From assembly GCF_017355835.1 (NCBI RefSeq), contig NZ_JAFEWF010000015.1, positions 52,018 through 116,017 on the forward strand: a DNA stretch of 64,000 nt, in the 5' to 3' direction. A program made the translations under genes and the position numbers. Every line of letters starts with the position of its first letter. Position 1 is the first letter of the stretch. This stretch comes from Desertivirga brevis. Its GTDB lineage: Bacteria > Bacteroidota > Bacteroidia > Sphingobacteriales > Sphingobacteriaceae. Shown in pieces: positions 53,578 through 63,994 of this stretch. The notes below the pieces were generated by a model. The model searched no databases. It was not told the origin of the DNA and saw nothing but the letters and a program-made list of their open reading frames with translations.

Positions 53578-55005
53578 GTGAAAAAAGTTCACCTGCTGGT
53601 TATTAAGGCATTTATAAGGCCTTTCTTCGTAACCTTTCTTATTGTAATGTTTGTATTGTTGATGCTATTTCTATTTAAATACATCGACGATCTGATCGGA
53701 AAGGGGTTTGAATGGTACGTTATTCTTGAGTTGATGTGGTATGCCTCGGCTACCAACGTGGCAATGGCACTGCCCCTGGCTATGCTGCTCTCCTCTATTA
53801 TGACCTTTGGAAGCCTGGGTGAAAACTATGAACTCGTAGCAATCAAAGCAGCTGGAATTTCTCTACAGAAAGCGATGATGCCTTTGATCATACTTATCTC
53901 TATGCTGAGTGTTGCCGCTTTCCTTTTCTCAGATTATATGCTTCCTGTAGCCAACCTTAAAATGGGTTCTTTGCTTTGGGATGTGAGGAATCAAAAATCA
54001 ACCAAGCTTATCCAGGAGGGGATTTTCAATAGCACGTTCGAGAATTACGCTATTAAGGTAGAAAAGAAAGATCCTGATGGTCAAACGTTGCATAACGTTC
54101 TAATTTATCAAAATAACGGTTCTAATGGAACTTCCTCAGTCATTAAGGCTAAGTCTGGAAAGATGTATAAGACTTACGATGACCAGTATCTTGTGATGAT
54201 ATTGAAAGATGGGGTACGTTATGAAGAAAAAACCGGAAGTAAAGTTTATAATCCCCGTCAAATATTTAGTAGGTTCTTCTTCAAAGAGACAGAGCAAAAA
54301 TTCGACATCAGCAATTTCAAAATGAAACGTACTGATGAAGATCTCTTTAAGAACAATGCCGCCATGCTTAATTTGAAGCAGCTGAAGTATTACCAGGATT
54401 CAACTGGCAGGATTGCCGATAGTAATGCCAGCGCTATTTACCGTACCCTCCTTCCGTCATACCGCGTATTCTTTTCGAATTATAAGATAGCACAACATCC
54501 GAAGGTCAAAGCTTCTAACAAGCAAGTACTTGAAGTAATCCCAGAGGATAATCGCAGTCAGACGATTGAATATGCTATGAGTCAGGCCAGAACTCTATCC
54601 GAGTCACTTACCATCAGGAAAGAAGAACAGGAGGGTTATTACAAGCTTATCAGAAGGTACATCGTAGAGTATCATCGTAAATTTACTCTGGCTCTTTCTT
54701 GTCTAGTACTATTTTTTATTGGTGCGCCTTTGGGTGCAATTATCAGAAAAGGGGGACTTGGATTGCCAGTAGTTGTATCTATCATATTCTTCCTTATCTT
54801 TCATATCATTTCAACTATTGGGGAGAAAGCAGCTCGTGAGGGATCTATAACACCTTTGTTGGGAATGTGGATTGCAATCGCGGTACTTTCCCCTCTTGGC
54901 GCCTTTCTTACGTATAAAGCCGCTTCCGATTCTGTGTTGTTTGATTTGGACTATTATAAACAGTACTTCCAACGGTTATTCAAACGGTTTAAGAAATCCT
55001 CATAA
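53578..55005 (+). CDS. LptF/LptG-family lipopolysaccharide export permease (YjgP/YjgQ)
   Basis: This 475-residue inner-membrane protein starts at GTG; the first residues KKVHLLVIKAFIRPFFVTF match the family N-terminus. It has three hydrophobic segments before a periplasmic jelly-roll domain (FLIVMFVLLMLFLF; the second near 55-80; LIILISMLSVAAFLFSDYMLP) and three after about residue 370 (LALSCLVLFFIGAPLG, VVVSIIFFLIFHII, GMWIAIAVLSPLGAF). Such permeases extract lipopolysaccharide from the inner membrane with LptB. The periplasmic part holds repeated basic segments. The 63-base gap to ribBA contains a separate promoter box. Confidence 0.93.
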   Translation: MKKVHLLVIKAFIRPFFVTFLIVMFVLLMLFLFKYIDDLIGKGFEWYVILELMWYASATNVAMALPLAMLLSSIMTFGSLGENYELVAIKAAGISLQKAMMPLIILISMLSVAAFLFSDYMLPVANLKMGSLLWDVRNQKSTKLIQEGIFNSTFENYAIKVEKKDPDGQTLHNVLIYQNNGSNGTSSVIKAKSGKMYKTYDDQYLVMILKDGVRYEEKTGSKVYNPRQIFSRFFFKETEQKFDISNFKMKRTDEDLFKNNAAMLNLKQLKYYQDSTGRIADSNASAIYRTLLPSYRVFFSNYKIAQHPKVKASNKQVLEVIPEDNRSQTIEYAMSQARTLSESLTIRKEEQEGYYKLIRRYIVEYHRKFTLALSCLVLFFIGAPLGAIIRKGGLGLPVVVSIIFFLIFHIISTIGEKAAREGSITPLLGMWIAIAVLSPLGAFLTYKAASDSVLFDLDYYKQYFQRLFKRFKKSS

Positions 55006-55041
55006 TTTACCTTTCAATTATATAGTTCCGTTTTTTGATTG

Positions 55042-55060
55042 CGCTAATAGCGTAATTTTG
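55042..55060 (+). promoter_or_regulatory. ribBA promoter box with an adjoining palindrome
   Basis: TAATTTTG at 55053-55060 fits the -7 consensus and ends 8 bases before the ribBA ATG. The odd palindrome CGCTA-A-TAGCG (55042-55052) abuts it directly, in the position of an operator. TTTG at 55034-55037 is a possible -33 element but the 15-base spacing is short. No FMN riboswitch can fit in so short a leader. Confidence 0.5.
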
Positions 55061-55068
55061 TTTTCAAC

Positions 55069-56289
55069 ATGGATATTAAATTAAATACAATAGAAGAAGC
55101 TATTGATGATATAAAAGCTGGGAAAGTGATCATTGTGGTAGATGATGAAGATCGCGAAAATGAGGGCGACTTTTTGACTGCTGCTGCCAATGCTACTCCC
55201 GAGGTTATTAATTTCATGGCTACTCATGGTAAAGGCTTAATTTGTGCCCCTCTTACAGCCGAGCGTTGTGATCAACTCAAGCTTGATATGATGGTGGGGA
55301 ATAATACAGCTACCCATGAAACAAATTTCACTGTTTCTGTAGATTTAATCGGCCATGGTTGTACTACAGGCATTTCGGCTTCAGACCGTGCCAAGACAGT
55401 GCTTGCACTAATAAATCCAGAAACGAAACCTGAAGAACTGGGTAGACCTGGGCATATTTTTCCGTTAAGGTCTGTAGAAGGTGGTGTACTTAGAAGGGCT
55501 GGACATACTGAAGCGGCAACAGATCTTGCCGCCCTGGCAGGCTTTGAGCCCGCAGGTTTAATCGTGGAGATCATGAAAGAGGACGGGGAAATGGCTCGTC
55601 TATTTGACTTGTTCGAAATCGCTAAGAAGTTCAACATGAAGATCGTTTCCATAAAGGATCTTATTGCCTATCGCTTGCGTACAGAGTCCCTTATTAAGAA
55701 AGAAGTAGCCGTGAAGCTACCTACCGAATGGGGAAATTTTGAAATGGTTGCTTACACTCAAGTTAATACAGGAGATCATCATATTGCATTAGTAAAAGGA
55801 ACCTGGGAGGCTGACGAGCCTATCCTGGTACGGGTTCATAGTTCATGTATTACAGGAGATATTTTTGGCTCATGCCGTTGTGACTGCGGTCCTCAGCTTC
55901 ATAAAGCTATGGAAATGATCGAAGAAGAAGGAAAAGGTGTTATCATTTACATGAACCAGGAAGGCAGAGGCATTGGTCTGATCAATAAGCTGCATGCGTA
56001 CAATCTTCAGGAGAATGGCTTTGATACCGTCGAGGCAAATCTTCAATTAGGGTTCAAAATGGATCAACGTGATTACGGTGTAGGGGCTCAAATTCTTCGT
56101 AGCTTAGGTGTAACGAAAATGCGTTTGATGTCTAATAACCCGACAAAGAGAGCGGGGCTCATTGGATATCAATTGGAAGTTATAGAGAACGTGCCTATTG
56201 AAATCGAGTCAAATAAGCACAATGAGCTATACTTAAGAACCAAGAGAGATAAGATGGGCCATTCGATAATGAAGAACGAACAAGATTAA
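55069..56289 (+). CDS. ribBA: Bifunctional 3,4-dihydroxy-2-butanone-4-phosphate synthase / GTP cyclohydrolase II
   Basis: This 406-residue fused enzyme supplies both precursors of riboflavin. Residues 1-205 are RibB, with [22 protein letters not shown] and [10 protein letters not shown]. Residues 206-406 are RibA, with the zinc cysteines of [10 protein letters not shown], then QEGRGIGL and [10 protein letters not shown]. Both active sites look complete, which matters because in some ribBA fusions one half is inactive. The stop codon overlaps the convergent TamB-like gene's stop within TTAA. Transcription seems to start only a few bases before the ATG. Confidence 0.97.
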   Translation: MDIKLNTIEEAIDDIKAGKVIIVVDDEDRENEGDFLTAAANATPEVINFMATHGKGLICAPLTAERCDQLKLDMMVGNNTATHETNFTVSVDLIGHGCTTGISASDRAKTVLALINPETKPEELGRPGHIFPLRSVEGGVLRRAGHTEAATDLAALAGFEPAGLIVEIMKEDGEMARLFDLFEIAKKFNMKIVSIKDLIAYRLRTESLIKKEVAVKLPTEWGNFEMVAYTQVNTGDHHIALVKGTWEADEPILVRVHSSCITGDIFGSCRCDCGPQLHKAMEMIEEEGKGVIIYMNQEGRGIGLINKLHAYNLQENGFDTVEANLQLGFKMDQRDYGVGAQILRSLGVTKMRLMSNNPTKRAGLIGYQLEVIENVPIEIESNKHNELYLRTKRDKMGHSIMKNEQD

Positions 56290-59200
56290 CGACCTGCCGC
56301 TTTTTTGGCAGGCTCTCCCGATATCGGTGCTGGGACGGGAGTACTTGGAGTTACAGGTGTTGCGGGGCCGAGAGGATTAGGAATAGCTGGAGTATTATCC
56401 TTTCGTTCTTCCCTCCTCGTCTTTCCTACAAACGCCCTTAAAAACTCGCCTAGTGAATCGAAGTCTTTCCTGTAAACAACACCTAGTGCGTTCACGTAAT
56501 CCTGACCGTTCACGTTCGTGGCTGTAAGGATACTGCGATTACTCAAACGGTTAGAAGCCCGGGCGATCAAGGTACCATCTTTCTTGATCAGATACTGTAA
56601 CTCTATATCCCTTGCATAGTTAGTGTTGCCGTTCGAGTTATTGAAATTTACGAAGTTGCTTGATGTCGCCCTCACATCTGTCAAGCTTCCTGTAATCCTC
56701 AGCCTATCGTTAAAGAACCTACCTGATAATCCAAAATCATTAACAGACCTGATGTTAATATCCACGGTCTTGAGATTTAACGACTTTGCAATTATTGAAT
56801 TAAGAATGTTCACCGTTAATTCGGTTCCTGCGCTAGCCAGGGTTGAGGTCGCCGTATTTTCGAAATTACTTGTATTAGTAAATGCCCTTCTTACAATGAT
56901 ACTGATCGCCTGAGTACGCGTATTATCAGGATTACTGAAATAGCTTTGCAATTGATCCTTAACATACGCATCATTCGGGAAGTTAAGATCAAGATTAATC
57001 TTAGGCTGTGTGATAATTCCCTGTAAGTTGATAATTGCTTCCGTTAAAGCCGTTTGAGACTGCTGACCAGCGTTAGCCGCCAAATACAGGTCTTTTAGAT
57101 TCGCCCTCACACTGTATACTGCATTAACATTGATCAGCGCCTGGGTCGGATCTCCTGTCCAGCGAATAGTACCACCCTGAAAGATGTCGAACTGCTTATT
57201 AAAATAATCCTGCGCCGTGAAAATGAACTTCCCCTGAGAAATCTGATACTCTCCTCTCATTTCAAAGTCCCCTGCACTGGTAATCTTCATTATTAGAGGA
57301 TCGGCACGTCCCTGACCACTTAATTTTCCAATATCCGTAATGATATTTACCTGGGATGTTTCACCTACCGTTAGCTCAAAATTCATCACCAATCCTGCAA
57401 AATAATTGGCTTTAGGAGGAGCAATCGTAGAATCCTTAGCAACGTAAGTTATAAAATTACTATTACCCACCCTCTCCGAACTATTTAAAGGAATATTGAA
57501 AACTGTCCGGTCTTCAGTTCTTGCCGTAATATCAATCCTCATATTATTGGTAGGGCCCTTAAACTTAAATGTTCCGGTACCATAAGCAGTTCCATAATAT
57601 AAGGGGTTGTCCTTTGCTGTTGTATTTAATGCCTGAATACCGTCGGCCCTGATCACAATATCGATTTCTGGTACCTTCGGATTCTTCATATCCACCGTTC
57701 CGTTTGCAGTAGCACTATGGCCATAGATATCATTGATTTCGAGCTCTCTTAACAGGATAATACTATTTTCTACCCTTACACTATCATTAATAAGATAATG
57801 TGTCTTTAAATAATTAACTGTTAAGCCTACTCCGTCCAGTTTAGCCCTTCCACGAATATGAGGATTTAAGGGATTCCCGGTAACCTTAAAGGAAGCGGAC
57901 ACATTTCCATTAAGGTCAGAAACGAGGCTTTTTACAAACGGCTGGAAAAGTACAGCCTCGCTATTATTCATGATCAGATCCAGGTTCAGCTTGTTATTTT
58001 CTGAATTGGCATTATAGGTTCCCGAGATGAACATGGTCTCCTTGCCTTCCTTCAGAATGTTCATTTCCACTTCTACCAATTTCGTTTCGTTGTCGAGATT
58101 AGCAGTTAAGGTAAGATCCCCGATTTGGGTATTGTTCATTGTAAGGGAATCTATACTAATATCAGATTCTATCTTAGGCTTCTTAAGTGGGGTATTTAAG
58201 ATAAGATTGCCATTCATCATTCCGCCCAGGGATACCTTAGATCCAGCGGTTAAGGAGTTAAAAGTAGATAGTTTAAATTGATTAAAACCAACGTTTAGAA
58301 CATCCTTCGGATCGGATGACAATATCCCATCTACCGTTAGCAACTGGTTGTCTCTGAATAATTCAAAGTTCTCTATATAAACCTTTTTCTGGTCAAACTT
58401 CAAACGTACCTTCTCCTGAATCCTCCAACCTTCTTTATTTATCACAACGTCCGACGGCAATACAGACAGCCGGGCAGCGGTATCAGTAGAGAATTCAACA
58501 AGGCCGTTTAAATCCAGTTGATTCGTCGCATCCTTATCGGATAGCTTTACGTTCAGTGAAAGACTGTCATTTCTGAGGATGTTTGCAACGTTAATATTCT
58601 GTATATAGAATTTATTATTAAGGTCAATACGGTCGGCTGTAGCGAAAATATTTAAAGCCTGGGGAGTGGTAGACTCATCGAGGATAAAATTGGTAAGCTT
58701 TATCTTTTGGTACTCAATGACAGGACTTGAACCATTAATAGTTGCGGTATTGGTTGTTGAATTAAATTTTCCATTAAACACTGCCCCTTCGGGCAACTTT
58801 AGCTGCGGCATAAAGAAAGCTGCAATAGGCTCGAAATACTTAATCTTTAAATTAATATCAAAGATCTGCGGTGCAGTCCTTTGCGTTCTTAATTGCAGTG
58901 AAGGAATATATTTTTTAACAACCGATTTGAAGTACGCAGGTAATTCCTGCAGCCCGTATTGCCCAACTATTTCAGCATCCAGTATATCAGATCTAACACT
59001 CAGTGAACGTGCTGTCCCTGTGCCCCCAGCTACGAGGTCCACCGAACTTACCACTAGAGAACTACCGGGTTGGATCAAATGTATATTCCTAACTGCAAAA
59101 TTTCCCTGAATGTTATTAAGGTTGGTACCTGTAAAATTAGTCCTGATATCAGCATCAACCTTCAAAGTGTCTTTGGTGAAACCCAGTTTCCTGAAATCAG

Positions 59201-60713
59201 TATTTCTCAGGCTTGCAACAAAATGAAATTCCGGAACCTTTAAATCTAGATTAATCCCTCCATTAAATTGAAGTTGAATATTCCTATCATTAATAGTTGC
59301 CTTACCAAGGAAAAACCGCCGGTTATAAGTTCCGTTGACAGTGATATTAGTGTAACGGTAACCCCGGAAATCGAAATAGTCAGCTCGTACCTCTACCTTT
59401 TCACTCAGGTTTTTAACGTCAAATCCTTTGCCGGAGATATTTGCTGTAAGGGTGGTCCTGCCTAGATCCTCACGATTCAAAAGGCTCTTCAGGTCGAAAT
59501 CAATGGCCTTAACAACTCCTGAATAGGTTGGAGTACCTATGAGATTCATTCTAAGGTTCGGTTGCAATCTCCCTAAACCAGTTTTCACCTCACCGTTTAT
59601 GCTGAAGTTCTTCACCAGACCTTTAAAAATCCCCGAATAACTTACGTTGCCTAGCTTTGTTACAACAGGAGGTAATGGTTTTAATTTAACAGCAAGTGCT
59701 TTTGAAAGATATTGGATGTCTTTGCTGTTGGTATGCAATTGATCGAAGCGTAGATCCAGATAGGTTTTATTAATTGCAGGGAGTCCCTTTACAGTAAAGT
59801 TACCCTTAAGATAGGTGGCCTGGCCCGCACTCGCAAAGAAATTACGTGCTCTAATGTTATTAACATAGCCATTCAAATTGCCTCTCACCCTTAGATCAAG
59901 GTTCATTTTACGGGTAGCATCCGCAAAAAAGGAAATGTCTTTAGAGTGTATGCGGGACTGCTTTAAATTAGCCTTAACGTATACCTTACTCACGAAATGC
60001 TTGAAATCAGAAAAACGATCGTAACGCATTAGCAAATAATTACTAACCCTTGAGTTTGGTGTTTCCAGCCAAAGCTTGGTAAACTCCATTCTATTAGTAT
60101 CGATGGTCGCTTTCGTGCTTAGATTAACCAGATGGAAGCCGCTTTTCTCCTTGAATGTAAGACCGTTTACTTGGGCATCAAATAAATGCTTCTTGGTATC
60201 GATGTTTAATACAGTAGTACTAAGTTCCGTTAGGTCTAGATCATCAAAATTAATCCGTTTTAAAGCATTATCACGACTGAAGTTCCGGTACTTGAAGGCA
60301 AATTTGTTAAGTACAACCTTATCAACTGTAATGTCATAAGGCTTTCCTTTAGGTTTCCCCGTCGGCTTTGGTTTGAAATAATCAAGAATAAACTTGAGGT
60401 TATTGCCTCCACCTTTATAACTTTTAAAATAAAACTTACCACTATCTAACCTGGCAGACTCAATACCGATTCTCCTGTTTTCTATGGAGAATGCATTGAT
60501 ATCTACAGTAAGGCGCGGAGAAGAGAGTAAGGTGTCTTTATCCAGGTCTTGAACATACAAACCCTCCAGCACGAGCGCTTTGAAAGGCTTTATGTAAAGA
60601 CCTTTAACGTCAACGACAGTATTAAGTTCTTTAGAAAGGTATGCTGCTGCTTTTTTAGCTACATAGGTCTGTACCGATTTATATCGCAAGGAGAATACTA
60701 AAGCTGCAAACAA
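56286..60713 (-). CDS. TamB-like translocation/assembly protein (DUF490 C-terminal domain)
   Basis: This 1,475-residue envelope protein has one N-terminal membrane segment ([12 protein letters not shown], short and probably preceded by further hydrophobic residues upstream of the chosen ATG). A long repetitive beta-rich body with AsmA-like features follows, and then the TamB C-terminal domain: [22 protein letters not shown], shortened here to its core, [16 protein letters not shown] and the final [13 protein letters not shown] block. TamB-like proteins bridge inner and outer membranes and take part in phospholipid transport or barrel assembly. The C-terminus is Pro-rich ([10 protein letters not shown]). 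Stop codons overlap with ribBA and no terminator separates them. Confidence 0.88.
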   Translation of the reverse strand: MFAALVFSLRYKSVQTYVAKKAAAYLSKELNTVVDVKGLYIKPFKALVLEGLYVQDLDKDTLLSSPRLTVDINAFSIENRRIGIESARLDSGKFYFKSYKGGGNNLKFILDYFKPKPTGKPKGKPYDITVDKVVLNKFAFKYRNFSRDNALKRINFDDLDLTELSTTVLNIDTKKHLFDAQVNGLTFKEKSGFHLVNLSTKATIDTNRMEFTKLWLETPNSRVSNYLLMRYDRFSDFKHFVSKVYVKANLKQSRIHSKDISFFADATRKMNLDLRVRGNLNGYVNNIRARNFFASAGQATYLKGNFTVKGLPAINKTYLDLRFDQLHTNSKDIQYLSKALAVKLKPLPPVVTKLGNVSYSGIFKGLVKNFSINGEVKTGLGRLQPNLRMNLIGTPTYSGVVKAIDFDLKSLLNREDLGRTTLTANISGKGFDVKNLSEKVEVRADYFDFRGYRYTNITVNGTYNRRFFLGKATINDRNIQLQFNGGINLDLKVPEFHFVASLRNTDFRKLGFTKDTLKVDADIRTNFTGTNLNNIQGNFAVRNIHLIQPGSSLVVSSVDLVAGGTGTARSLSVRSDILDAEIVGQYGLQELPAYFKSVVKKYIPSLQLRTQRTAPQIFDINLKIKYFEPIAAFFMPQLKLPEGAVFNGKFNSTTNTATINGSSPVIEYQKIKLTNFILDESTTPQALNIFATADRIDLNNKFYIQNINVANILRNDSLSLNVKLSDKDATNQLDLNGLVEFSTDTAARLSVLPSDVVINKEGWRIQEKVRLKFDQKKVYIENFELFRDNQLLTVDGILSSDPKDVLNVGFNQFKLSTFNSLTAGSKVSLGGMMNGNLILNTPLKKPKIESDISIDSLTMNNTQIGDLTLTANLDNETKLVEVEMNILKEGKETMFISGTYNANSENNKLNLDLIMNNSEAVLFQPFVKSLVSDLNGNVSASFKVTGNPLNPHIRGRAKLDGVGLTVNYLKTHYLINDSVRVENSIILLRELEINDIYGHSATANGTVDMKNPKVPEIDIVIRADGIQALNTTAKDNPLYYGTAYGTGTFKFKGPTNNMRIDITARTEDRTVFNIPLNSSERVGNSNFITYVAKDSTIAPPKANYFAGLVMNFELTVGETSQVNIITDIGKLSGQGRADPLIMKITSAGDFEMRGEYQISQGKFIFTAQDYFNKQFDIFQGGTIRWTGDPTQALINVNAVYSVRANLKDLYLAANAGQQSQTALTEAIINLQGIITQPKINLDLNFPNDAYVKDQLQSYFSNPDNTRTQAISIIVRRAFTNTSNFENTATSTLASAGTELTVNILNSIIAKSLNLKTVDINIRSVNDFGLSGRFFNDRLRITGSLTDVRATSSNFVNFNNSNGNTNYARDIELQYLIKKDGTLIARASNRLSNRSILTATNVNGQDYVNALGVVYRKDFDSLGEFLRAFVGKTRREERKDNTPAIPNPLGPATPVTPSTPVPAPISGEPAKKAAGR

Positions 60714-60763
60714 TAGAATGATTACAGTCAGTGTCCAAAGCGTTATTTTAAGTACTTTTTTAA

Positions 60764-60771
60764 TAGTTTTG
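60764..60771 (+). promoter_or_regulatory. -7 promoter box of tsaD
   Basis: TAGTTTTG matches TAnnTTTG. It overlaps the upstream in-frame GTG (60771), which therefore should not be on the mRNA; this supports the TTG at 60810 as the start codon. No clear -33 TTTG was found. Confidence 0.45.
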
Positions 60772-60809
60772 TGTTTTGTATAAGTAAAACAATATTAAAG
60801 ATATCCGGT

Positions 60810-61829
60810 TTGGCAACAATCCTTGCAATAGAATCCTCATGTGATGAAACCTCAGCTGCTGTATGTAAAGACGGTAAAATGCTGTCTAATATTATAGCTA
60901 CGCAACAAGTTCATCAAAAATATGGTGGAGTAGTGCCAGAATTAGCTTCAAGGGCTCATCAGCAGCACATAATCCCAGTTGTAGAGGAAGCACTTTGCAG
61001 TGCAAAAGTAAACAAAAAAGAGATTGATGCAGTAGCTTTTACTCGCGGTCCGGGCTTATTAGGTTCATTACTGGTAGGAACATCTTTTGCAAAGGCATTT
61101 ACCCTTGCCAGAAATATCCCATTAATTGAAGTTAATCACATGCAGGCCCACATCCTGGCTCATTTTATACCTTCAGATAAAGATCCGGAATGGACTGCTC
61201 CTGAATTTCCATTTTTATGCCTTACCGTCTCCGGAGGCCATACGCAGGTAGTCATAGTGAAAGATTATTTCGATATGGAGATCATTGGCCAGACGATGGA
61301 CGATGCTGCAGGAGAAGCGTTTGATAAAACAGCAAAGATCCTTGACCTGCCTTACCCGGGAGGACCTTTAATTGATAAGTATGCTAAAGAAGGGAATCCG
61401 AATGCCTTTCAGTTCCCGGAACCGCAGATTCCGGGCTTTGACTTTAGCTTCAGTGGATTGAAAACCTCAATCCTTTATTTCGTAAGGGATAAGCAAAAGA
61501 TTGATCCTGAATTTTTGCAGAAAAACATGGCCGATATATGTGCTTCGGTGCAGCACCGTATCATTACCATTCTCTTAGGTAAGGTTAAGAAAGCTGCTAA
61601 ACAGTACGGCATAAAAAGTATTGCTATTGCTGGCGGCGTCTCTGCTAACTCGGGCCTGCGGTCGGCCTTAAGAGAAATGGCTGAAAAACAAGGGTGGAAA
61701 GTATTTATTCCGGAGTTCCAATACTGCACCGATAATGCGGGAATGATCGCTATAGCAGGTTATTATAAATTCCTTAATAAAGACTTTGTAGGGCAGGATA
61801 TCGCTCCTTTAGCCAGAATGCCTTTTTAA
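60810..61829 (+). CDS. tsaD: tRNA N6-adenosine threonylcarbamoyltransferase
   Basis: TsaD installs the threonylcarbamoyl group of t6A37 in tRNAs reading ANN codons, with TsaB, TsaC and TsaE. From the TTG at 60810 the protein is 339 residues and begins with the family N-terminus ATILAIESSCDETSAAV. An in-frame GTG at 60771 would add an atypical 13-residue extension and overlaps the promoter box. The metal-binding H-x-x-x-H is VNHMQAH, and the ATP-grasping GGHTQ, GAGEAFDKT and GGVSANSGLR segments are intact. It is transcribed divergently from the TamB-like gene, a common Bacteroidota neighbourhood. Confidence 0.95.
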   Translation: MATILAIESSCDETSAAVCKDGKMLSNIIATQQVHQKYGGVVPELASRAHQQHIIPVVEEALCSAKVNKKEIDAVAFTRGPGLLGSLLVGTSFAKAFTLARNIPLIEVNHMQAHILAHFIPSDKDPEWTAPEFPFLCLTVSGGHTQVVIVKDYFDMEIIGQTMDDAAGEAFDKTAKILDLPYPGGPLIDKYAKEGNPNAFQFPEPQIPGFDFSFSGLKTSILYFVRDKQKIDPEFLQKNMADICASVQHRIITILLGKVKKAAKQYGIKSIAIAGGVSANSGLRSALREMAEKQGWKVFIPEFQYCTDNAGMIAIAGYYKFLNKDFVGQDIAPLARMPF

Positions 61830-61859
61830 TACTAACATATATTATTTGAACATATACAC

Positions 61860-62033
61860 ATGGGCTTTTCAACTATAATCTTTGGTCTCGTTTTCGTTAT
61901 TCCAATGATCCTTTTCTTTTTCTACTTCATAGTATGGAAAGATGCGAAAACAAGAAAGATAGGAGTTGCTGTATTAGCTGCCCTGGTAATATTCGCAATC
62001 ATAATTGCCTATTTCGTTAACAAGGATAAATAA
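61860..62033 (+). CDS. Small two-helix membrane protein, 57 residues
   Basis: The ATG at 61860 opens a 57-codon frame to a TAA at 62031-62033. The product is two hydrophobic helices (TIIFGLVFVIPMILFFFYFIV and AVLAALVIFAIIIAYFV, here given in part) joined by a basic loop, WKDAKTRK. The ends are charged (NKDK). It lies 30 bases after tsaD and 6 bases before the CrtI-family gene, so it is likely cotranscribed. The even hydrophobic/charged pattern over the whole frame supports coding. Function unknown. Confidence 0.65.
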   Translation: MGFSTIIFGLVFVIPMILFFFYFIVWKDAKTRKIGVAVLAALVIFAIIIAYFVNKDK

Positions 62034-62039
62034 GCACTG

Positions 62040-63497
62040 ATGCCAAAAGCGATCATCATAGGTGCAGGCATTGCAGGAATAGCTTCTGCAATAAGACTAG
62101 CAGTTAAAGGTTTCGAAGTTGAAGTATTCGAGTCAAACGCCTATCCAGGTGGAAAACTATCTGAACTTAATGTTGATGGCTTTCGCTTTGATGCTGGTCC
62201 AAGTTTGTTTACGATGCCTCAATATGTTGATGAGCTATTTATCTTGGCGGGAAAGAACCCTTCCGATTATTTTTCTTATCAAAAGCTTTCCTCTATCTGT
62301 AATTATTTCTACGAGGACGGTACACGCTTAACTGCCTGGGCAGATAAGGATAAACTGGCTAAAGAAATAGCAGAAAAAACTGCTGATTCGAGGCAATCAG
62401 TGCTCGAGTTCCTTAAAAAGTCTGAAGAGATCTATGAAATAACCCACCATGTATTTTTAGAAAAGTCCCTTCATAAGGTACGGACTTACCTGAGCACAGC
62501 AACACTCAACTCGCTGCTTAAAATAGGAAAGATCGACTCTATGCGATCAATGAATGAGGCGAATGAAAGTTATTTCATAGATCCCAGAACTACTCAACTT
62601 TTCAATCGCTATGCCACCTATAATGGCTCTGATCCTTACAGAGCCCCCGCAACCTTGAATGTAATTCCTCACCTCGAGCAGCATTTTGGTGCCTACTTTC
62701 CTAAAGGAGGTATGAATATGATTACAGCAAGTCTGGTTAAACTTGCCGAGGAGCTGGGTGTACGTTTCTGCTATAACAGCAAGGTAGAGGAAATTGTCCT
62801 TGACGCTAAAGAAGTTAGAGGAATCAGGGTGCAAGGCCAGTTCCTGGAAGCAAACCTGGTCATATCCAACATGGATGTATGGCATACCTATAGGAACTTA
62901 TTAAAAAATGAGCCTTTCTCTTCCAGGATAATGAATCAGGAGAGAAGCAGCTCGGCACTTATCTTCTACTGGGGTATAAACAAAGCGTTTACCGAACTTG
63001 ACCTTCATAATATTTTTTTTAGTGAACATTATGAAGCGGAGTTTAAAGCCATCTGGAAAGAGAAAAAAATATTCAATGATCCTACCGTTTACATTAATAT
63101 AAGCTCCAAATACAATGCATCGGATGCTCCTGCTGGTTGCGAAAACTGGTTTGTTATGATTAACGTTCCAGCAAATGCTGGTCAGGACTGGGATAAGCTA
63201 ATTAGCGAAGCCAGGGAGAATATCATTAATAAGATAAGCAGAAACTTAAATGTTAATCTTAGGGATCATATTATTTGCGAGGATATCCTGGATCCAAGAA
63301 GCATTGAAAGCAGAACGAGCTCGTATCAGGGTTCCTTATATGGTACAAGCTCTAATAGTCGGTTTGCCGCATTTCTTCGCCATCCCAATTTCAGCTCTTC
63401 TATCAAGGATCTATATTTTGTTGGTGGAAGTGTACATCCAGGCGGAGGAATCCCTCTTGCATTGCTCTCAGCCAAAATCACAAGTGAGCTTATTTAA
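62040..63497 (+). CDS. CrtI-family FAD-dependent oxidoreductase (phytoene desaturase/CrtD type)
   Basis: This 485-residue flavoprotein has the N-terminal dinucleotide fold (IIIGAGIAGIASAIRL) and the CrtI pattern EVFESNAYPGGKLSE with FDAGPSLFTMP. The C-terminal FAD motif is also present (YFVGGSVHPGGGIPLALLSAK). Enzymes of this type desaturate phytoene or hydroxycarotenoids in membrane-associated carotenoid synthesis. No phytoene synthase or cyclase gene lies in the window, so a carotenoid role is a family inference; CrtD-like or sterol/carotenoid isomerase activity is equally possible. It ends the plus-strand run tsaD, small membrane protein, crtI-like. Confidence 0.88.
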   Translation: MPKAIIIGAGIAGIASAIRLAVKGFEVEVFESNAYPGGKLSELNVDGFRFDAGPSLFTMPQYVDELFILAGKNPSDYFSYQKLSSICNYFYEDGTRLTAWADKDKLAKEIAEKTADSRQSVLEFLKKSEEIYEITHHVFLEKSLHKVRTYLSTATLNSLLKIGKIDSMRSMNEANESYFIDPRTTQLFNRYATYNGSDPYRAPATLNVIPHLEQHFGAYFPKGGMNMITASLVKLAEELGVRFCYNSKVEEIVLDAKEVRGIRVQGQFLEANLVISNMDVWHTYRNLLKNEPFSSRIMNQERSSSALIFYWGINKAFTELDLHNIFFSEHYEAEFKAIWKEKKIFNDPTVYINISSKYNASDAPAGCENWFVMINVPANAGQDWDKLISEARENIINKISRNLNVNLRDHIICEDILDPRSIESRTSSYQGSLYGTSSNSRFAAFLRHPNFSSSIKDLYFVGGSVHPGGGIPLALLSAKITSELI

Positions 63498-63524
63498 CTG
63501 AGTCTCTATTCCATTCTTTTACAA

Positions 63525-63736
63525 TCACTCTTGTTTCTTCAAAAGACCGGAGAGGAAGAAAGCGACATATTCATAAGTATTCATGGTAAGGTAGTACTTT
63601 AAATGATAGTCGGTCCTTCTTCAAGAATGAATTCTGTCTGCTTTGCCACGAAGAAAACATAAAAGTATTGTTCTTTGGAATTTCTCCTTTTTAAGGATAA
63701 TTGTGTAGCAGAAAAGCTGATAATGTCATCATCTAC
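63525..63736 (-). pseudogene. Possible decayed protein-coding remnant
   Basis: Minus-strand frame 63736-63599 reads DDDIISFSATQLSLK then EQYFYVFFVAKQTEFILEEG. After a frame change, DYHLKYYLTMNTYEYVAFFL and SGLLKKQE run to a stop at 63525-63527. Both pieces look like natural protein, and together they resemble a C-terminal gene fragment with one frameshift. No family is recognised. It lies between the CrtI-family gene and the rRNA terminator. The rest of 63498-63848 shows nothing else. Confidence 0.3.
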
Positions 63737-63848
63737 TTAAGTTGGTGAATGTGCAGAGCCCTTAGGAATTCGAGATGCTGAGGGTGAAGATATCCTTCTT
63801 GGATTGGTACATGGAAATTATGGCACAAATAGCTCCCATAAACAAAAA

Positions 63849-63872
63849 AGCCCTCCAGTTTCCTGAAGGGCT
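63849..63872 (-). terminator. Intrinsic terminator of the rRNA operon
   Basis: A 10-bp stem with one G-U-type mismatch (63849-63858 with 63863-63872) and a 4-base loop is followed on the minus strand by TTTTTTGTTT. It lies 12 bases after the 5S gene end. Confidence 0.85.
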
Positions 63873-63884
63873 ATTGAATAAAAG

Positions 63885-63994
<110 letters not shown>

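Noticed and set aside
55005..55069. FMN riboswitch upstream of ribBA
   Set aside because: The gap is 63 bases and the promoter box leaves a leader of only a few bases; no room for the aptamer.
63498..63560. IS3-type transposase tail (SFEETRVIVKEW) on the minus strand
   Set aside because: The match is a dozen residues in a frame that runs into the CrtI gene, and another frame of the same bases looks more protein-like.
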